DNA of 64,000 nucleotides from Candidatus Melainabacteria bacterium (GTDB lineage Bacteria; Cyanobacteriota; Vampirovibrionia; Obscuribacterales; Obscuribacteraceae): the NCBI GenBank assembly GCA_003963305.1, contig RXJR01000008.1, positions 1 through 64,000 on the forward strand, read 5' to 3'. Below, in pieces: positions 16,820-27,093 of the stretch (positions are counted from its first letter, which is position 1; each line of letters begins with the position of its first letter). A program made the position numbers and the translations under genes. The notes under the pieces are model-generated. The model was given only the letters and a program-made list of their open reading frames with translations, did no database searches and was not told the DNA's origin.

Positions 16820-18322
16820 CTAACCGATTATGGCCGGCTTGATTGCTCTGGCGAACTGTTGCACTCGCCGTCCGATGCCCTGGTCAGGAATGTTTATGAA
16901 CGACCATAAGAATTCGCCTGCTGTCACATGCCCGTCGATGTAGGAATAGCGAGTGCTAACCAGATCGAGTTCGTATTCTCGAGCGGCTTCGATAATCTCT
17001 TCATCTGACGCCAGCAAGTGAAACCGGACTACAAGGTGGGTGCCCGAATTCTCTCGCGAGATAGTCGCCTTTCGCCCGAAATGGTGGGCAATTGCTTGCA
17101 CTAGAGTCTGACGACTTTTGTTGAAGACCGTTCTGGTTTTCTGGATGTGTCGCTCCAGTTCGCCTTCGTTGATCAGGTCGGTCAAGACGCATTGTTCGAG
17201 CATAGGCAAATCTTTTTCGCCGCTAGCTTTGGCCAGTTTTACTACAGGCACTAGCTCTGGTGGCAAAACAACGAATGCCAGACGAACCAGTGGAAATAGC
17301 ATTTTGCGAAAGGTCGTCAGATAAATTACCCTGTCATTCTCATCCAGCGATTGCAAGGCCGGAATCGGCCTGCTGCCGTACCGATACTCGCTGTCATAGT
17401 CATCTTCGATGATGTAGATATTGCGGGTTCTGGCATATTCGAGCAATTCCAATCGTCTTGGCAGCGACAGGGCCACACCAGTCGGCTCTTGCAGAGAGGG
17501 TGTGGTCAAAATTATTTTGGGCGTCTCCGCCATCTCATGCAACTTACTAACCTGCAGTCCTTGTTCGTCGACAGAGACAGGAAAAATATTGGCGCCCTGG
17601 TAAGCAAAAATTCTTCCGGCACCTACATAGCCCGGATTCTCGACGACTGCCAGATCACCCGGGTTGAGAAGCACTCGAGCAATACACTCCAGAGCCTGCT
17701 GATAACCAGAAAAGACGGCAACCTGGTCGGCACAGGTTTTTACTGCTCTGGCCCGCGATATGTAAGCGGCGATTGCCTCGCGAAGTTGTGGGTAGCCTTG
17801 CGGGTCGCTCCAATATTGAAATGCATCGCTGTCCGTTGATTTCGTATAGTGTGCTACTTTTCTCCGCCATTGAGAGAGTGGAAGCAAGTCTAGAGGCAGA
17901 CCTCCATAATTTAGAGCGGTGGTGAAATACGGGTTCTGTTCGCCAACTGTGGCAATAGAAACTATGCGTTCGCCATATTGAGACAGTTTCGGTGGTGACT
18001 GAGTTGTTTGCGATCTTTTTACCGGTTGTGATTTTGCAGGCGCTGCACCAGTTACATCCGGCAGTTCTCGGCTGACGCGTGACCCGGCTCCTCGACCGGC
18101 TTCCAGATAGCCTTGTGAGGTGAGTGTGCGATAACTTTCCACTACCGTAAAGCGAGAGACTCCTAATTCATCGGCAAGATTTCTCGTGGCAGGAAGAAAG
18201 TCACCCGGCTTTAATTGGCCGTTCAGGATTCCACTGCGAATTTGATCCGACAGTTGTTTGTAGAGCGGATCTTTTAAGTCGGGGTTCAACAGAATCGGGA
18301 ACGGTAGTGTCGCGGGTGGCAT
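16820..18322 (-). CDS. MocR/PdxR-type transcription regulator
   Basis: A 500-residue GntR-aminotransferase fusion. The winged-helix domain is at about residues 15-85 (PLYKQLSDQIRSGIL, LPATRNLADELGVSRFTV). A proline/lysine linker follows, then a fold-type I aminotransferase-like domain with PLP features: EDDYDSEYRY (Asp and Tyr around the cofactor) and Lys340 in TTFRKMLFP as the expected Schiff-base lysine. Family members sense PLP or an amino-compound adduct and control genes for vitamin B6, GABA or taurine use; its target here is unknown. The start at MPPATLPF is chosen from domain length. It lacks a strong ribosome binding site; a GTG at 18451 is an alternative. Confidence 0.83.
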   Translation of the reverse strand: MPPATLPFPILLNPDLKDPLYKQLSDQIRSGILNGQLKPGDFLPATRNLADELGVSRFTVVESYRTLTSQGYLEAGRGAGSRVSRELPDVTGAAPAKSQPVKRSQTTQSPPKLSQYGERIVSIATVGEQNPYFTTALNYGGLPLDLLPLSQWRRKVAHYTKSTDSDAFQYWSDPQGYPQLREAIAAYISRARAVKTCADQVAVFSGYQQALECIARVLLNPGDLAVVENPGYVGAGRIFAYQGANIFPVSVDEQGLQVSKLHEMAETPKIILTTPSLQEPTGVALSLPRRLELLEYARTRNIYIIEDDYDSEYRYGSRPIPALQSLDENDRVIYLTTFRKMLFPLVRLAFVVLPPELVPVVKLAKASGEKDLPMLEQCVLTDLINEGELERHIQKTRTVFNKSRQTLVQAIAHHFGRKATISRENSGTHLVVRFHLLASDEEIIEAAREYELDLVSTRYSYIDGHVTAGEFLWSFINIPDQGIGRRVQQFARAIKPAIIG

Positions 18323-18509
18323 AAATAGGATGGTTCCGGGGTGGGATGGGTGAAAACGAAGAAATCGGATACCTTTAGCAGTCCACAGTCTCGAGATAAT
18401 CTGCAGTAGTTCAATTTGGAGAAATGGTATGTCCCAATCCAATTTACCCACATCTCGACCAGTCCAGCGCTGGCGGTTTCCTTTAACCCCTTCTTAATCG
18501 GAGTGGTGG

Positions 18510-18525
18510 CACCATGATCATGGTG
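18510..18525 (+). promoter_or_regulatory. 16-bp palindrome before a small ORF
   Basis: CACCATGATCATGGTG, a perfect palindrome, lies 23 bp before the GTG start at 18549. It belongs to the CACC-GGTG leader dyad group. Confidence 0.5.
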
Positions 18526-18548
18526 ACTGTATTTGAAAGGATCAAATC

Positions 18549-18689
18549 GTGCAAAAACGTAGGAAATCTCAAATTCGTCCATGGTTCAAGAAGCTCATTT
18601 TTGGCGCGATAGTGTGGTTCGCCAAGAAGGTTCTCGAGCCGATTCCTGTACTGAGTGCTGTAGCCGAAATAGTTGCTTTCGCTGTTTAG
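18549..18689 (+). CDS. 46-residue basic amphipathic small protein
   Basis: A short ORF with a GTG start and a well-placed AAAGGA box 7 nt upstream. The product begins VQKRRKSQIRPWFKKLIF, continues through IVWFAKKVLEPIPVL and ends AEIVAFAV. It is strongly basic at the N-terminus and hydrophobic afterwards, fitting a single membrane or membrane-surface helix. It may be a small membrane protein or a peptide with membrane activity. No family recognised. Support comes from the ribosome binding site, the palindrome in the leader and the sensible hydrophobic pattern; conservation is untested. Confidence 0.5.
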   Translation: MQKRRKSQIRPWFKKLIFGAIVWFAKKVLEPIPVLSAVAEIVAFAV

Positions 18690-18791
18690 TCGATAGCGAT
18701 TCTCAACTCTGGATTATTGAACCTCTCGCACAGTTGATCTGCTGAGATCGGCTGTTTGAGCCGGTCTTCTGCGAGGGAAAATTTCGAACCG

Positions 18792-18808
18792 CGCTTATAT
18801 TATAAGCG
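18792..18808. other. 17-bp AT-rich inverted repeat
   Basis: CGCTTATA-T-TATAAGCG, perfect arms around one base. It lies between the 46-residue ORF and the acyl-CoA ligase terminator. It is too compact for a normal RNA hairpin and looks more like a protein-binding site. Confidence 0.4.
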
Positions 18809-18824
18809 TTAGTAGAAATTGGAG

Positions 18825-18871
18825 AAAAAATTGAGAGAGGCAGAGACAACCAGCGTCCCTCCCTCCCTCAA
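18825..18871 (-). terminator. Rho-independent terminator of the acyl-CoA ligase gene
   Basis: On the minus strand a 17-bp stem with one mismatch and G-U pairs (arms 18831-18847 and 18855-18871) closes a 7-nt loop and is followed by six T. The G-rich arm also has three GGG runs. Confidence 0.85.
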
Positions 18872-18907
18872 TCTTTAGTTTCTTTCAGTCCTCGTCGACG
18901 CGCTTGT

Positions 18908-20836
18908 TTAGCGCTTCCGTGAGAAGATCAGATCGATGAGATCCTTGAACTTCTCCATTGCCTTCTCAGAGCGAATCTTGAGAGTTGGCGTGAGCAGACC
19001 ATTTGCGACGGTTGCTTCAACGGGAACGATCTCGTACTGCCCGATTTGCTCCCAGTGCTCCAGGGTGGCGTTGGCCTTGGCGACTGCCTCGGCGACCGCT
19101 TCTTGAACAATCGTGTTCCTGGAGAAGGCGAACATTGAATCGGCGTGTACGGTCGCGGTCGAATTGGACTTAGCCAGAAGTGCTGCGGCTGCGATCTGAT
19201 TGACGAAAATGAGCGCTCCGATGAAGGGGCGGTCGTCTCCGATGGGCACCACGTATTGAACGATGGCGCTGCCGTCGAAGGCGTTCTCGATGTTCTCGGG
19301 CGAATAGTACTTGCCCTGTTGCGTTTTGCCTTCACGCTTCTTGCGACCGGTGATGTAGAGGAAACCGTCCTCATCCATCCAGCCCAGGTCGCCTGTGTTG
19401 AACCAGCCGTCGTTGTCGAACGATTTCGCGTCGACGTCGGGCAGGTTGTGATAGTTCTTGATGATGGCGTCACCACGCAGGTAGATAATCTGTTTCGTCG
19501 GGTCGGGGTTGTCTTCGTTGACAACGAACTTGACCTCAACGCAATCGATCATCCTTCCAACCGAGCCCTTACGATTGCTTTCGTTGGTCTCGGCGGCGAT
19601 GCCGCCTGTGGTCTCAGTCATGCCGTAACCCTGGCGAAGATTGAGACCCAGCCTGTTGAAGAACGCGATCACCTCGGGGTTGATTGCCGCACCGCCCGAC
19701 ATGAGCAGGCGCAGGCGACCACCGAGCTTGCCGCGGATCGTCTTATAGACGACCATTTGAGCGAGACGACGGCGCGTCGCGGTGAGGGGGTTGAAGGTTG
19801 CCGAGTCATCGAAGGCCCAGGCAATCATCTTCGCCTTGATACCGGAGGCGGTGCTCAGCTCATGGCTGATCTTGTCCTTGATCTTGCGCCAGACTGCTGG
19901 TACGCCAATGAGAATGGTCGGACGCACAACAGGAAGTGTGTCGGCCAGTTCGTCGGTGCGACAGAAGGCAGTCGGAACAGCATTCCAGAGACACATGCCC
20001 ATGCCGTTGACGCGCTCATAAACGTGAGCGAGCGGCAAGTAGCTCAGGTAGACGTCAGTCTCACTGAAGTTGAAGCCGTGGCGTACCAGAGCCTGGCAAG
20101 CTGCGGCTATATTCCCGTGACATAGGGGCACACCTTTGGGCTTGCCGGTCGACCCAGACGAGTAGATGATTGTTGCCGTCTGGTTGGGGTCGATGGTGGC
20201 GAAGCGGTCGTAGCAGATGTGCTCGTATTGCACAGTGTGGAAAACTCGGGTTGCGGCCTCTCCGAACTTCAGCTTCGGGTGAGACCCGAAGGGTGTGTCG
20301 GGAGATGCATTGCGACCCGCATAGTCAGGGGCGTTGCTCAGCGCTTGTGAGAACAGGGCTGCATGGAAGCCTACGATCTGGTGCTCGACGGCAGCTGCCT
20401 TGTAGAGCTGTCCCAGGTCATCGGAGAGAAGAAACTTTGCTTGCGCATCCAGGAGGATCTCACAGGCTCCCTCCGCGGATGTGTTGGGGTAGATGGGAAC
20501 TGTTACACCGCCGAGGCTCTGCACGGCGAGGTCGGTCCAGACCCACTCAGGTGAGTTCCAGGCGAGAATCGCGACGCGGTCACCTTTCTGGAAACCGTGC
20601 GCGGTCAAGTAAGCCATCAATTCTGCGACGATGTGCCCGCTCTCCTTCCACGTGAGAGTGCGGTAAGCCTTGGGCTTGACGCGCACGATCACAGGAGGAA
20701 TGAGGGCATGAGCACCACCGACGATGCGGGTCTCGGATGGTGCCTGATTCTTCACAAAAACTGCGGGCTTTTCAGGCTTTTCAAACACGTGCGTCCAGAA
20801 ACGGCGCACGAGCGATTCGTTTAGATGCTGTGCCAT
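18908..20836 (-). CDS. Long-chain acyl-CoA ligase (AMP-forming)
   Basis: A 642-residue member of the ANL superfamily, eukaryote-like FAA1/long-chain subgroup. It would activate fatty acids with ATP and CoA. Motifs visible: TIIYSSGSTGKPKGV (A3 P-loop, residues 222-236), QGYGMTETTGG (A5), and FNTGDLGWMDEDGFLYITGR (A7/A8). The length matches the long-chain subgroup. GGAGAATAAAAA precedes ATG 20836, and a small AGCCG/CGGCT hairpin sits in the leader at 20850-20865. It lies divergently from the patatin-thiolase-FadJ genes and fits as the first step of their pathway. Confidence 0.9.
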   Translation of the reverse strand: MAQHLNESLVRRFWTHVFEKPEKPAVFVKNQAPSETRIVGGAHALIPPVIVRVKPKAYRTLTWKESGHIVAELMAYLTAHGFQKGDRVAILAWNSPEWVWTDLAVQSLGGVTVPIYPNTSAEGACEILLDAQAKFLLSDDLGQLYKAAAVEHQIVGFHAALFSQALSNAPDYAGRNASPDTPFGSHPKLKFGEAATRVFHTVQYEHICYDRFATIDPNQTATIIYSSGSTGKPKGVPLCHGNIAAACQALVRHGFNFSETDVYLSYLPLAHVYERVNGMGMCLWNAVPTAFCRTDELADTLPVVRPTILIGVPAVWRKIKDKISHELSTASGIKAKMIAWAFDDSATFNPLTATRRRLAQMVVYKTIRGKLGGRLRLLMSGGAAINPEVIAFFNRLGLNLRQGYGMTETTGGIAAETNESNRKGSVGRMIDCVEVKFVVNEDNPDPTKQIIYLRGDAIIKNYHNLPDVDAKSFDNDGWFNTGDLGWMDEDGFLYITGRKKREGKTQQGKYYSPENIENAFDGSAIVQYVVPIGDDRPFIGALIFVNQIAAAALLAKSNSTATVHADSMFAFSRNTIVQEAVAEAVAKANATLEHWEQIGQYEIVPVEATVANGLLTPTLKIRSEKAMEKFKDLIDLIFSRKR

Positions 20837-20849
20837 TTTTTATTCTCCA

Positions 20850-20865
20850 AGCCGGTTTCTCGGCT
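20850..20865 (-). promoter_or_regulatory. Leader hairpin of the acyl-CoA ligase gene
   Basis: AGCCG and CGGCT close a 6-nt loop immediately upstream of the ribosome binding site. Confidence 0.4.
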
Positions 20866-21827
20866 CGTTTGGGAGTGGCTCAAGCAATCGGCCGGCTGCG
20901 CAAATGACCATGCACTTGCGTAGCCCTCCGAAAGTTGGCGTCTTGAGGGAACACTCCGGACTGATTAACTAAGCTCTCGGCAGAAATAACAGCACCGTAT
21001 CCGCCACCACACTCTTCCAAAAATGGAGTGCGTTGAGGATCAGGTACTGGTAGGGCGCTTTCGAGAAATTAAAGCTAGGGGGAAGGGTGGAAACATTGAG
21101 AGACTTCTACAAGCTACATAAGTGGCCTTCAGTACTTCAAATGGAATTAGAAAACTCCGCGCGCTGGCGCGGAGTCTCTTCAAGAGCTCTGTTGGAACGC
21201 TTTATTGCTTTGCGCTCGGGTTTTTGACCCGTCCACAAGAGCTGATTGTAACGAAAAGGTTGCAAAGGTGAACAAGCATCGTAAAGTGTGATCCAGTGAG
21301 CTTGCTCGCGTCTCTCGTTACAGACCATTACAACAAACGCAAGCTAGAACATCTTTGCAACTTTGTCCGTGATTGGTTAAACCACTTCTCTTGTGGTGTC
21401 GCATCTGGTGGCAGGCGGCGGCGCAGTTTTTTGTGCTTACCGCAGCACTGTTTAAGCATTTCGGGTCTAACTCAAATCGATATTGGAGAGAGCTTCAGAA
21501 AACGGCGCCCGACTCTTCTTGATAACCATCTCTGAATATCTAGACGAGTTGAGCTAACCGCTTAAGCGATATCTGTGCAGCTTTTTACTTCAAGTGATTT
21601 TCAACTACAGCTTCCATCATGAGCTTGTTCATTACTAGATCACGTTCATAGGATGTCTGAGTTATCTGTCTTCATTTTCTTTCAGTCACCAAAGCCCTTT
21701 CTTTCAACCCCATTAACTTTCTAACCTCCCCCAACCTCGTTTTCACGCGAGGTCAACCAACAGCACCGATGGAGATTTAACCCCGCGTAGCAAGCGGCCC
21801 CATTGGTCTGAGACACAGGAGCGCGCC
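20866..21827. other. Divergent intergenic region, about 960 bp
   Basis: No convincing gene. A strong hairpin ACTCCGCGC/GCGCGGAGT lies at about 21154-21175. A motif similar to the leader dyads, GGTGTCGCATCTGGTGGC, is at about 21394-21412. Just before the patatin gene are two hairpins: ACCTCG/CGAGGT (about 21734-21753) and CCGATGG/CCATTGG (21766-21806) enclosing CCGC/GCGG. Confidence 0.45.
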
Positions 21828-22889
21828 ATGAAGCCGAAGTTTGGCTCTGGTGCTCGCCGTCTCTCTGCCTCGAATCAGATTCACCTGGTTTGCAGCAGCG
21901 GAGGCTCGCGAGCGATTCTCGGTAGCGCTGGAGCAATTGCCGCCATAGAGCAGGCGGGTCTCAAAGAGTTCGTGTCAATAGGCGGAATCAGCGGTGGTTC
22001 CATTCCGACTGCCATGTTCGCAGCCGGTCTGGGCGGCGTTGAGACTCTCCGTCTTGCCGTAGACATCGACTTCTCCAGCATGCTTACCCGTCACGGCAGC
22101 ATCGGTCGCATTCTTCTCGCTTACATCATGCAGGGTCGTCTCGCTCAGACTCGTCCGCGCAAGGGCGTTATGAGTTCCGAGAAGCTCGGCGTGTACCTCG
22201 ATGAGAAGGTGCCGGTCTGGCCCGATCGTTACTGGACAATGGCTGTCCAGGGCGACAACAAGATTTTCTTCACCAAAGATGGTGTCTTCGAGTTGACGCC
22301 GCAGGGCAAGCGCAACGTACTCTCCAGCAAGCCTGCGCCTCTGGGCCTGGCTGTGCGGGCGAGCTGTGCTGTACCTGGCATCATCTCGGCTGTGCCCTAC
22401 AAGGGACGTTTTCTCTTCGACGGCGCCTTGACTCGCGAAGGGCGTTGCCCGATCGCGCTGCCGATTGAGCACATGAGTGCTCTGCCGGAGAACATCATCG
22501 GCGTCGATGCCGGCGACGATGACAGCAAGTGGTCTCAGCGCCTGACCAGGCTCTGGGGGCTGCTCTGCGGTGGCAACTGTGTCCCCCACATTGAGGAGAA
22601 GGTGCTCACCGAAGATGATGTAGCAGTGCTGATCAAGCCCGATCTGGGCTTCTTCCGCTCGCTGCAGTTTACCCTCACACGCGACCAGAAGTGGCGGGCC
22701 GTCATGGCCGGCTACGTGGCCGCGGTGCAACAGCTCGCCAGGGCGGGCGTACTCGACGGCGAACAACTGGAGATGATGATGGTCGTCGTCTCCGCATTCC
22801 AGCGCATCGAGTCCATGTGCAAGTTCTCGGAGGAAGGCGTTCTGACGCGCTTGACCGAGCAGCTCATGCGTGAGCACAAACTGTTCTAG
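21828..22889 (+). CDS. Patatin-like phospholipase/acyl hydrolase
   Basis: A 353-residue patatin-domain enzyme expected to release fatty acids from phospholipids or acylglycerols. Motifs: oxyanion-hole segment CSSGGSRA (about residues 23-30), nucleophile elbow GISGGS (about residue 53) and the DGA of the Ser-Asp dyad in FLFDGALTREG (about residue 202). No signal peptide, so cytosolic or membrane-associated. ACAGGAGC precedes the ATG. It is followed at 239 bp by the thiolase and FadJ genes on the same strand, so released fatty acids could feed directly into beta-oxidation. Confidence 0.87.
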   Translation: MKPKFGSGARRLSASNQIHLVCSSGGSRAILGSAGAIAAIEQAGLKEFVSIGGISGGSIPTAMFAAGLGGVETLRLAVDIDFSSMLTRHGSIGRILLAYIMQGRLAQTRPRKGVMSSEKLGVYLDEKVPVWPDRYWTMAVQGDNKIFFTKDGVFELTPQGKRNVLSSKPAPLGLAVRASCAVPGIISAVPYKGRFLFDGALTREGRCPIALPIEHMSALPENIIGVDAGDDDSKWSQRLTRLWGLLCGGNCVPHIEEKVLTEDDVAVLIKPDLGFFRSLQFTLTRDQKWRAVMAGYVAAVQQLARAGVLDGEQLEMMMVVVSAFQRIESMCKFSEEGVLTRLTEQLMREHKLF

Positions 22890-22894
22890 CTATG

Positions 22895-22998
22895 TGGAAA
22901 CCAGGCCAAGACAGAAGCCCGTTCAGACCTGGAGTGGACGAAAGTCCGCGATACAGTTCTCAGCGGAGGTAGCTTCGGAGTCCTCACCTGGTTTTCAG
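22895..22998 (+). ncRNA. Possible structured RNA between patatin and thiolase genes
   Basis: AAACCAGG (22898-22905) can pair with CCTGGTTT (22987-22994). Inside is a hairpin with a GAAA tetraloop (arms GTGGAC 22934-22939 and GTCCGC 22944-22949) and at least one more stem near 22963-22985. The element starts right after the patatin stop. It may be a 3'-UTR structure, a processing site or a leader of the thiolase gene. No known riboswitch consensus is recognised. Confidence 0.4.
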
Positions 22999-23079
22999 CA
23001 GGACAGGCACGTGCACACAACTGTTTCAAACTGGGATAAAGTAACTTCAGTGTCGGCTCTCTCGTCGGCACAAAACTAA

Positions 23080-23110
23080 GAACAGTGGTGCTTACGCACC
23101 CACGCTGTTC
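23080..23110 (+). promoter_or_regulatory. Two-tier leader hairpin of the thiolase gene
   Basis: GAACAG (23080-23085) pairs with CTGTTC (23105-23110), and inside GGTGC pairs with GCACC around TTAC. It ends 17 nt before the start codon, directly ahead of the AAAGGAG box. Confidence 0.6.
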
Positions 23111-23127
23111 TCCAAAGGAGAATACCA

Positions 23128-24348
<1,221 letters not shown>

Positions 24349-24407
24349 TCTCAGCGCACTACGCGCGACGCTCATCAGGCGTTCAAGAAAAAAGAAAGAG
24401 GTCAAAT

Positions 24408-26582
24408 ATGGCTACCGCTATTACCAAAACGCTCCTTCCGAGCGGAGTTGCGCTTGTCACCCTCGACCTTCCCGACAGCAAGATGAACTTGCTGGGCGAG
24501 ACGGTGATGCGAGAACTGAACGACGTTCTCGACCAGGTCGCAGGCGATTCCTCCGTCAAGGGGCTCGTGATTATTTCCGGCAAGAGCGACAACTTCGTCG
24601 CCGGCGCCGACATCAAGGACATTCGGGCGCTTCAGAATCAGCCTTCCATCAAGGCTTATGAGGCGGCCAAGATGGGCAAGATGATCCTCGCCAAGATCGA
24701 GGCTCTGCCCTTCAACACTGTTTCCGCCATCAACGGCATCTGCCTGGGTGGCGGCACTGAGCTCTCGCTCGCGTGCAAGTTCCGCATCGCGACCAAGAGC
24801 AGCAAGACCAAGATCGGTCTGCCCGAGATCCAGCTTGGTTTCCTGCCCGGCTGGGGTGGGTGCATCCGTCTGCCGCGTCTGATCGGCATCCAGGAGGCGC
24901 TCAAGATCATCACCACAGGCGGTCAGGTGGACGCTGACAAGGCGTATCGCCTCGGTCTGGTCGATGAGCTGGTCGACGTCGAGAAGCTCGCTTCTCGCGC
25001 TGAGGAGATCGCTCTGAGCGGCAATCCGAAGCGTGGCAAGCGTGCCCTGAGCTTCAAGGATGCAGCGCTGGAAGGCACGGGCATCGGTCGCAAGCTGCTC
25101 GCCAGCCAGGCCCTGCCCATGGTCAAGTCGAAGAGCAAGGGTTTCCTCGCGCCTTACGAGGCGGCGAAGGTGATCATCAACTCCTACAACCAGTCGCTCG
25201 AAGACGCCTACGAGGCTGAATCTCAGGCGTTCGGACGTCTCGCCGTCACTTCGGTTTCGCACAACCTGGTCGGCATCTGGGCCGCCCAGACCGATTCGAA
25301 GCGCATGCCGGAAGGCTTTGCGCCCAGCATCAATGTGAAGAAGGTCGGTGTTCTCGGCGCCGGCGTCATGGGCGCAGGCATCGCGCAGTCGGCTCTCTAT
25401 GCCGGCTACGAGGTGGTGCTCAAGGACATCAAGCCCGAGTTCGTCGAGAAGGGCGTTGCCACCATCAAGGGGCTCTTCGATGGTCTCGTCGAGAAGGGCA
25501 AGATGTCTCAGGCCGACGTCGACGCGAAGATGGCGATGCTCAAGGGCACCTGCGACTTCGCTGACCTGGCTGATTGCGACCTCGTCGTCGAGGCGGTGGT
25601 CGAGATCATGAAGGTGAAGCAGGATGTGCTCGTCGAGCTCGAGCGCGTCATCAGCAAGCCTTTCATCTTTGCCACCAACACGTCGTCGCTCTCTGTGACG
25701 ACGATGGGCGAGAAGGCTCGGCACCCCGAGAACGTGCTCGGGCTGCACTTCTTCAACCCGGTGCACAAGATGCCTTTGGTCGAGGTCGTGAAGACCGAGA
25801 AGACGTCGGAAGAGGCAGCGGCTCTGGCTCGGGCATTCGCCATGAAGCTGGGCAAGACCGTTGTCGTCACCGCCGACGCTCCCGGTTTCGTCGTCAACCG
25901 CATTCTCGCCCCCTACCTGCGCGAGGCCATTCTGCTCATGCAGGAAGGTGTGCCGCTCGAGGACATCGAGAAGGCGATGAAGGACTTCGGCATGCCGATG
26001 GGTCCGCTCGAGCTGCTCGATGAGGTCGGGCTCGACATCTCCGAGAAGGTCATTCATGTTCTGCATGATGCCCTCGGCGATCGCATGTCTCCGCCTGCGA
26101 TCATGGAGGCTATCAACGCCCTCAAGATCGTCGGTCGCAAGGGCGGCAAGGGTATCTACGTCTACGATGCTCCCGGTGGCCGGCGCAAGTCTTATATCGA
26201 GAAGATCGGCAAGGGCTGGCGCAAGAAGAAGGTCAAGAAGTACGTTTTCAACCCGGATGTCGTGGCTGCCATCAAGGCGCCGCGCAATCCCAAGACCACC
26301 GGCGAGATCCGCGATCGGCTCGTGCTCGCGATGGTCAACGAAGCAGCTCGGGTGATGGAAGAGGGCATCGTCAGCGATCCCTCCCAGCTGGACCTGGCCA
26401 TGATCTTCGGCACGGGCTTCCCTCCCTTCACGGGCGGGTTGCTGCGTTACGCTGATCAGACCGGTCTTCAGAATGCTTCCCAGAAGCTCACCTTCCTGGC
26501 GCAGGTTTCGGGGGCGAACTACTCGCCTGCCAATCTGCTCGTCGAGAAGGCGCGTCAGGGCGGCACCTTCTATCAGAACTAG
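24408..26582 (+). CDS. fadJ: Fused enoyl-CoA hydratase / 3-hydroxyacyl-CoA dehydrogenase
   Basis: A 724-residue bifunctional beta-oxidation enzyme, FadB/FadJ type. The crotonase domain covers about residues 1-190 with the oxyanion segment FVAGADIKDIRAL and INGICLGGGTELSLACKFRIA. The dehydrogenase domain starts near residue 310 with the NAD-binding GVLGAGVMGAGIA and has FFNPVHKMPLVEVV and APGFVVNRILAPYLREA. A C-terminal dehydrogenase dimerisation region ends the protein. It would convert enoyl-CoA to 3-ketoacyl-CoA for the thiolase encoded just upstream. The start at ATG 24408 follows AAAGAGG. It is slightly longer than FadJ in the linker. Codon use matches the thiolase. Confidence 0.92.
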   Translation: MATAITKTLLPSGVALVTLDLPDSKMNLLGETVMRELNDVLDQVAGDSSVKGLVIISGKSDNFVAGADIKDIRALQNQPSIKAYEAAKMGKMILAKIEALPFNTVSAINGICLGGGTELSLACKFRIATKSSKTKIGLPEIQLGFLPGWGGCIRLPRLIGIQEALKIITTGGQVDADKAYRLGLVDELVDVEKLASRAEEIALSGNPKRGKRALSFKDAALEGTGIGRKLLASQALPMVKSKSKGFLAPYEAAKVIINSYNQSLEDAYEAESQAFGRLAVTSVSHNLVGIWAAQTDSKRMPEGFAPSINVKKVGVLGAGVMGAGIAQSALYAGYEVVLKDIKPEFVEKGVATIKGLFDGLVEKGKMSQADVDAKMAMLKGTCDFADLADCDLVVEAVVEIMKVKQDVLVELERVISKPFIFATNTSSLSVTTMGEKARHPENVLGLHFFNPVHKMPLVEVVKTEKTSEEAAALARAFAMKLGKTVVVTADAPGFVVNRILAPYLREAILLMQEGVPLEDIEKAMKDFGMPMGPLELLDEVGLDISEKVIHVLHDALGDRMSPPAIMEAINALKIVGRKGGKGIYVYDAPGGRRKSYIEKIGKGWRKKKVKKYVFNPDVVAAIKAPRNPKTTGEIRDRLVLAMVNEAARVMEEGIVSDPSQLDLAMIFGTGFPPFTGGLLRYADQTGLQNASQKLTFLAQVSGANYSPANLLVEKARQGGTFYQN

Positions 26583-26628
26583 TCTCCGGGCTCTCGTTCA
26601 GAGTTAGAGTCTAAACGAAACTAAACTT

Positions 26629-26678
26629 GCCACCGCATGCGGCAGTCACGTGACTGTCTTCACATGCGGTGGCATTTT
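26629..26678 (+). terminator. Nested inverted repeat after fadJ
   Basis: GCCACCGCATG (26629-26639) pairs with CATGCGGTGGC (26663-26673), and inside is the 14-bp palindrome CAGTCACGTGACTG (26643-26656). ATTTTTC follows, so it can work as a terminator. It also carries the CACCGCATGC/GCATGCGGTG core of the leader dyads and ends only about 20 nt before the start of the next gene, so it may act as an attenuator. Confidence 0.65.
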
Positions 26679-26694
26679 TCGAGAAGGATACATC

Positions 26695-26964
26695 ATGGCA
26701 CTATGGCAAATCGCCTTGTTCTGGCTTACGGCCGGACTTGCCTGGGGCATTGCAATCGGGTTCATGGACAGTCGCGACATCTGCGGCGTCTCTGCCCCCG
26801 GCAAGCCCTTCCGTCAAATCATCGGTGGTCTCATGGGTTATGGCTTCGCCTGCCTGTGTTTCCAGCACGTGGACCCCGAAGGTGGACACACAATTCTCTG
26901 GTTGCTCGAAGTCGTGACTGTGTCGCAGCTGGTCGGCAACTATGTTCGAAACTGGCTGAGGTAG
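26695..26964 (+). CDS. Small two- or three-helix membrane protein
   Basis: An 89-residue hydrophobic protein beginning MALWQIALFWLTAGLAWGIAIG, with a second hydrophobic stretch around GGLMGYGFACLCF and a third in HTILWLLEVVTVSQLVG. No family recognised. AGAAGGATAC precedes the ATG at 26695; the longer frame starting at 26650 would begin inside the nested hairpin. It follows fadJ by 112 bp with a terminator-like element between them. A link to lipid metabolism is only positional. Confidence 0.7.
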   Translation: MALWQIALFWLTAGLAWGIAIGFMDSRDICGVSAPGKPFRQIIGGLMGYGFACLCFQHVDPEGGHTILWLLEVVTVSQLVGNYVRNWLR

Positions 26965-27093
26965 CAACCTTCAGGCAGTGGACTCGTCTGTCCAGTAGTT
27001 TGTTGCCCTGAGATGTGAAAGGTTGCTTCACCAGATATGGTGCTGCGCCGATCATGCGCTGGGCGGCTCATAAATTCATCTTAGCTGGACCTT

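Noticed and set aside
21096..21227. TTG-started 43-residue ORF behind a GGGGAAGGG tract
   Set aside because: Spacing to the start is long, and the frame contains a strong hairpin that explains the sequence better.
22934..22949. Resemblance of GGACGAAAGTCC to the RNase P GAGGAAAGTCC block
   Set aside because: Only the tetraloop hairpin is shared; the other conserved RNase P blocks are absent, and a full rnpB exists at 63306.
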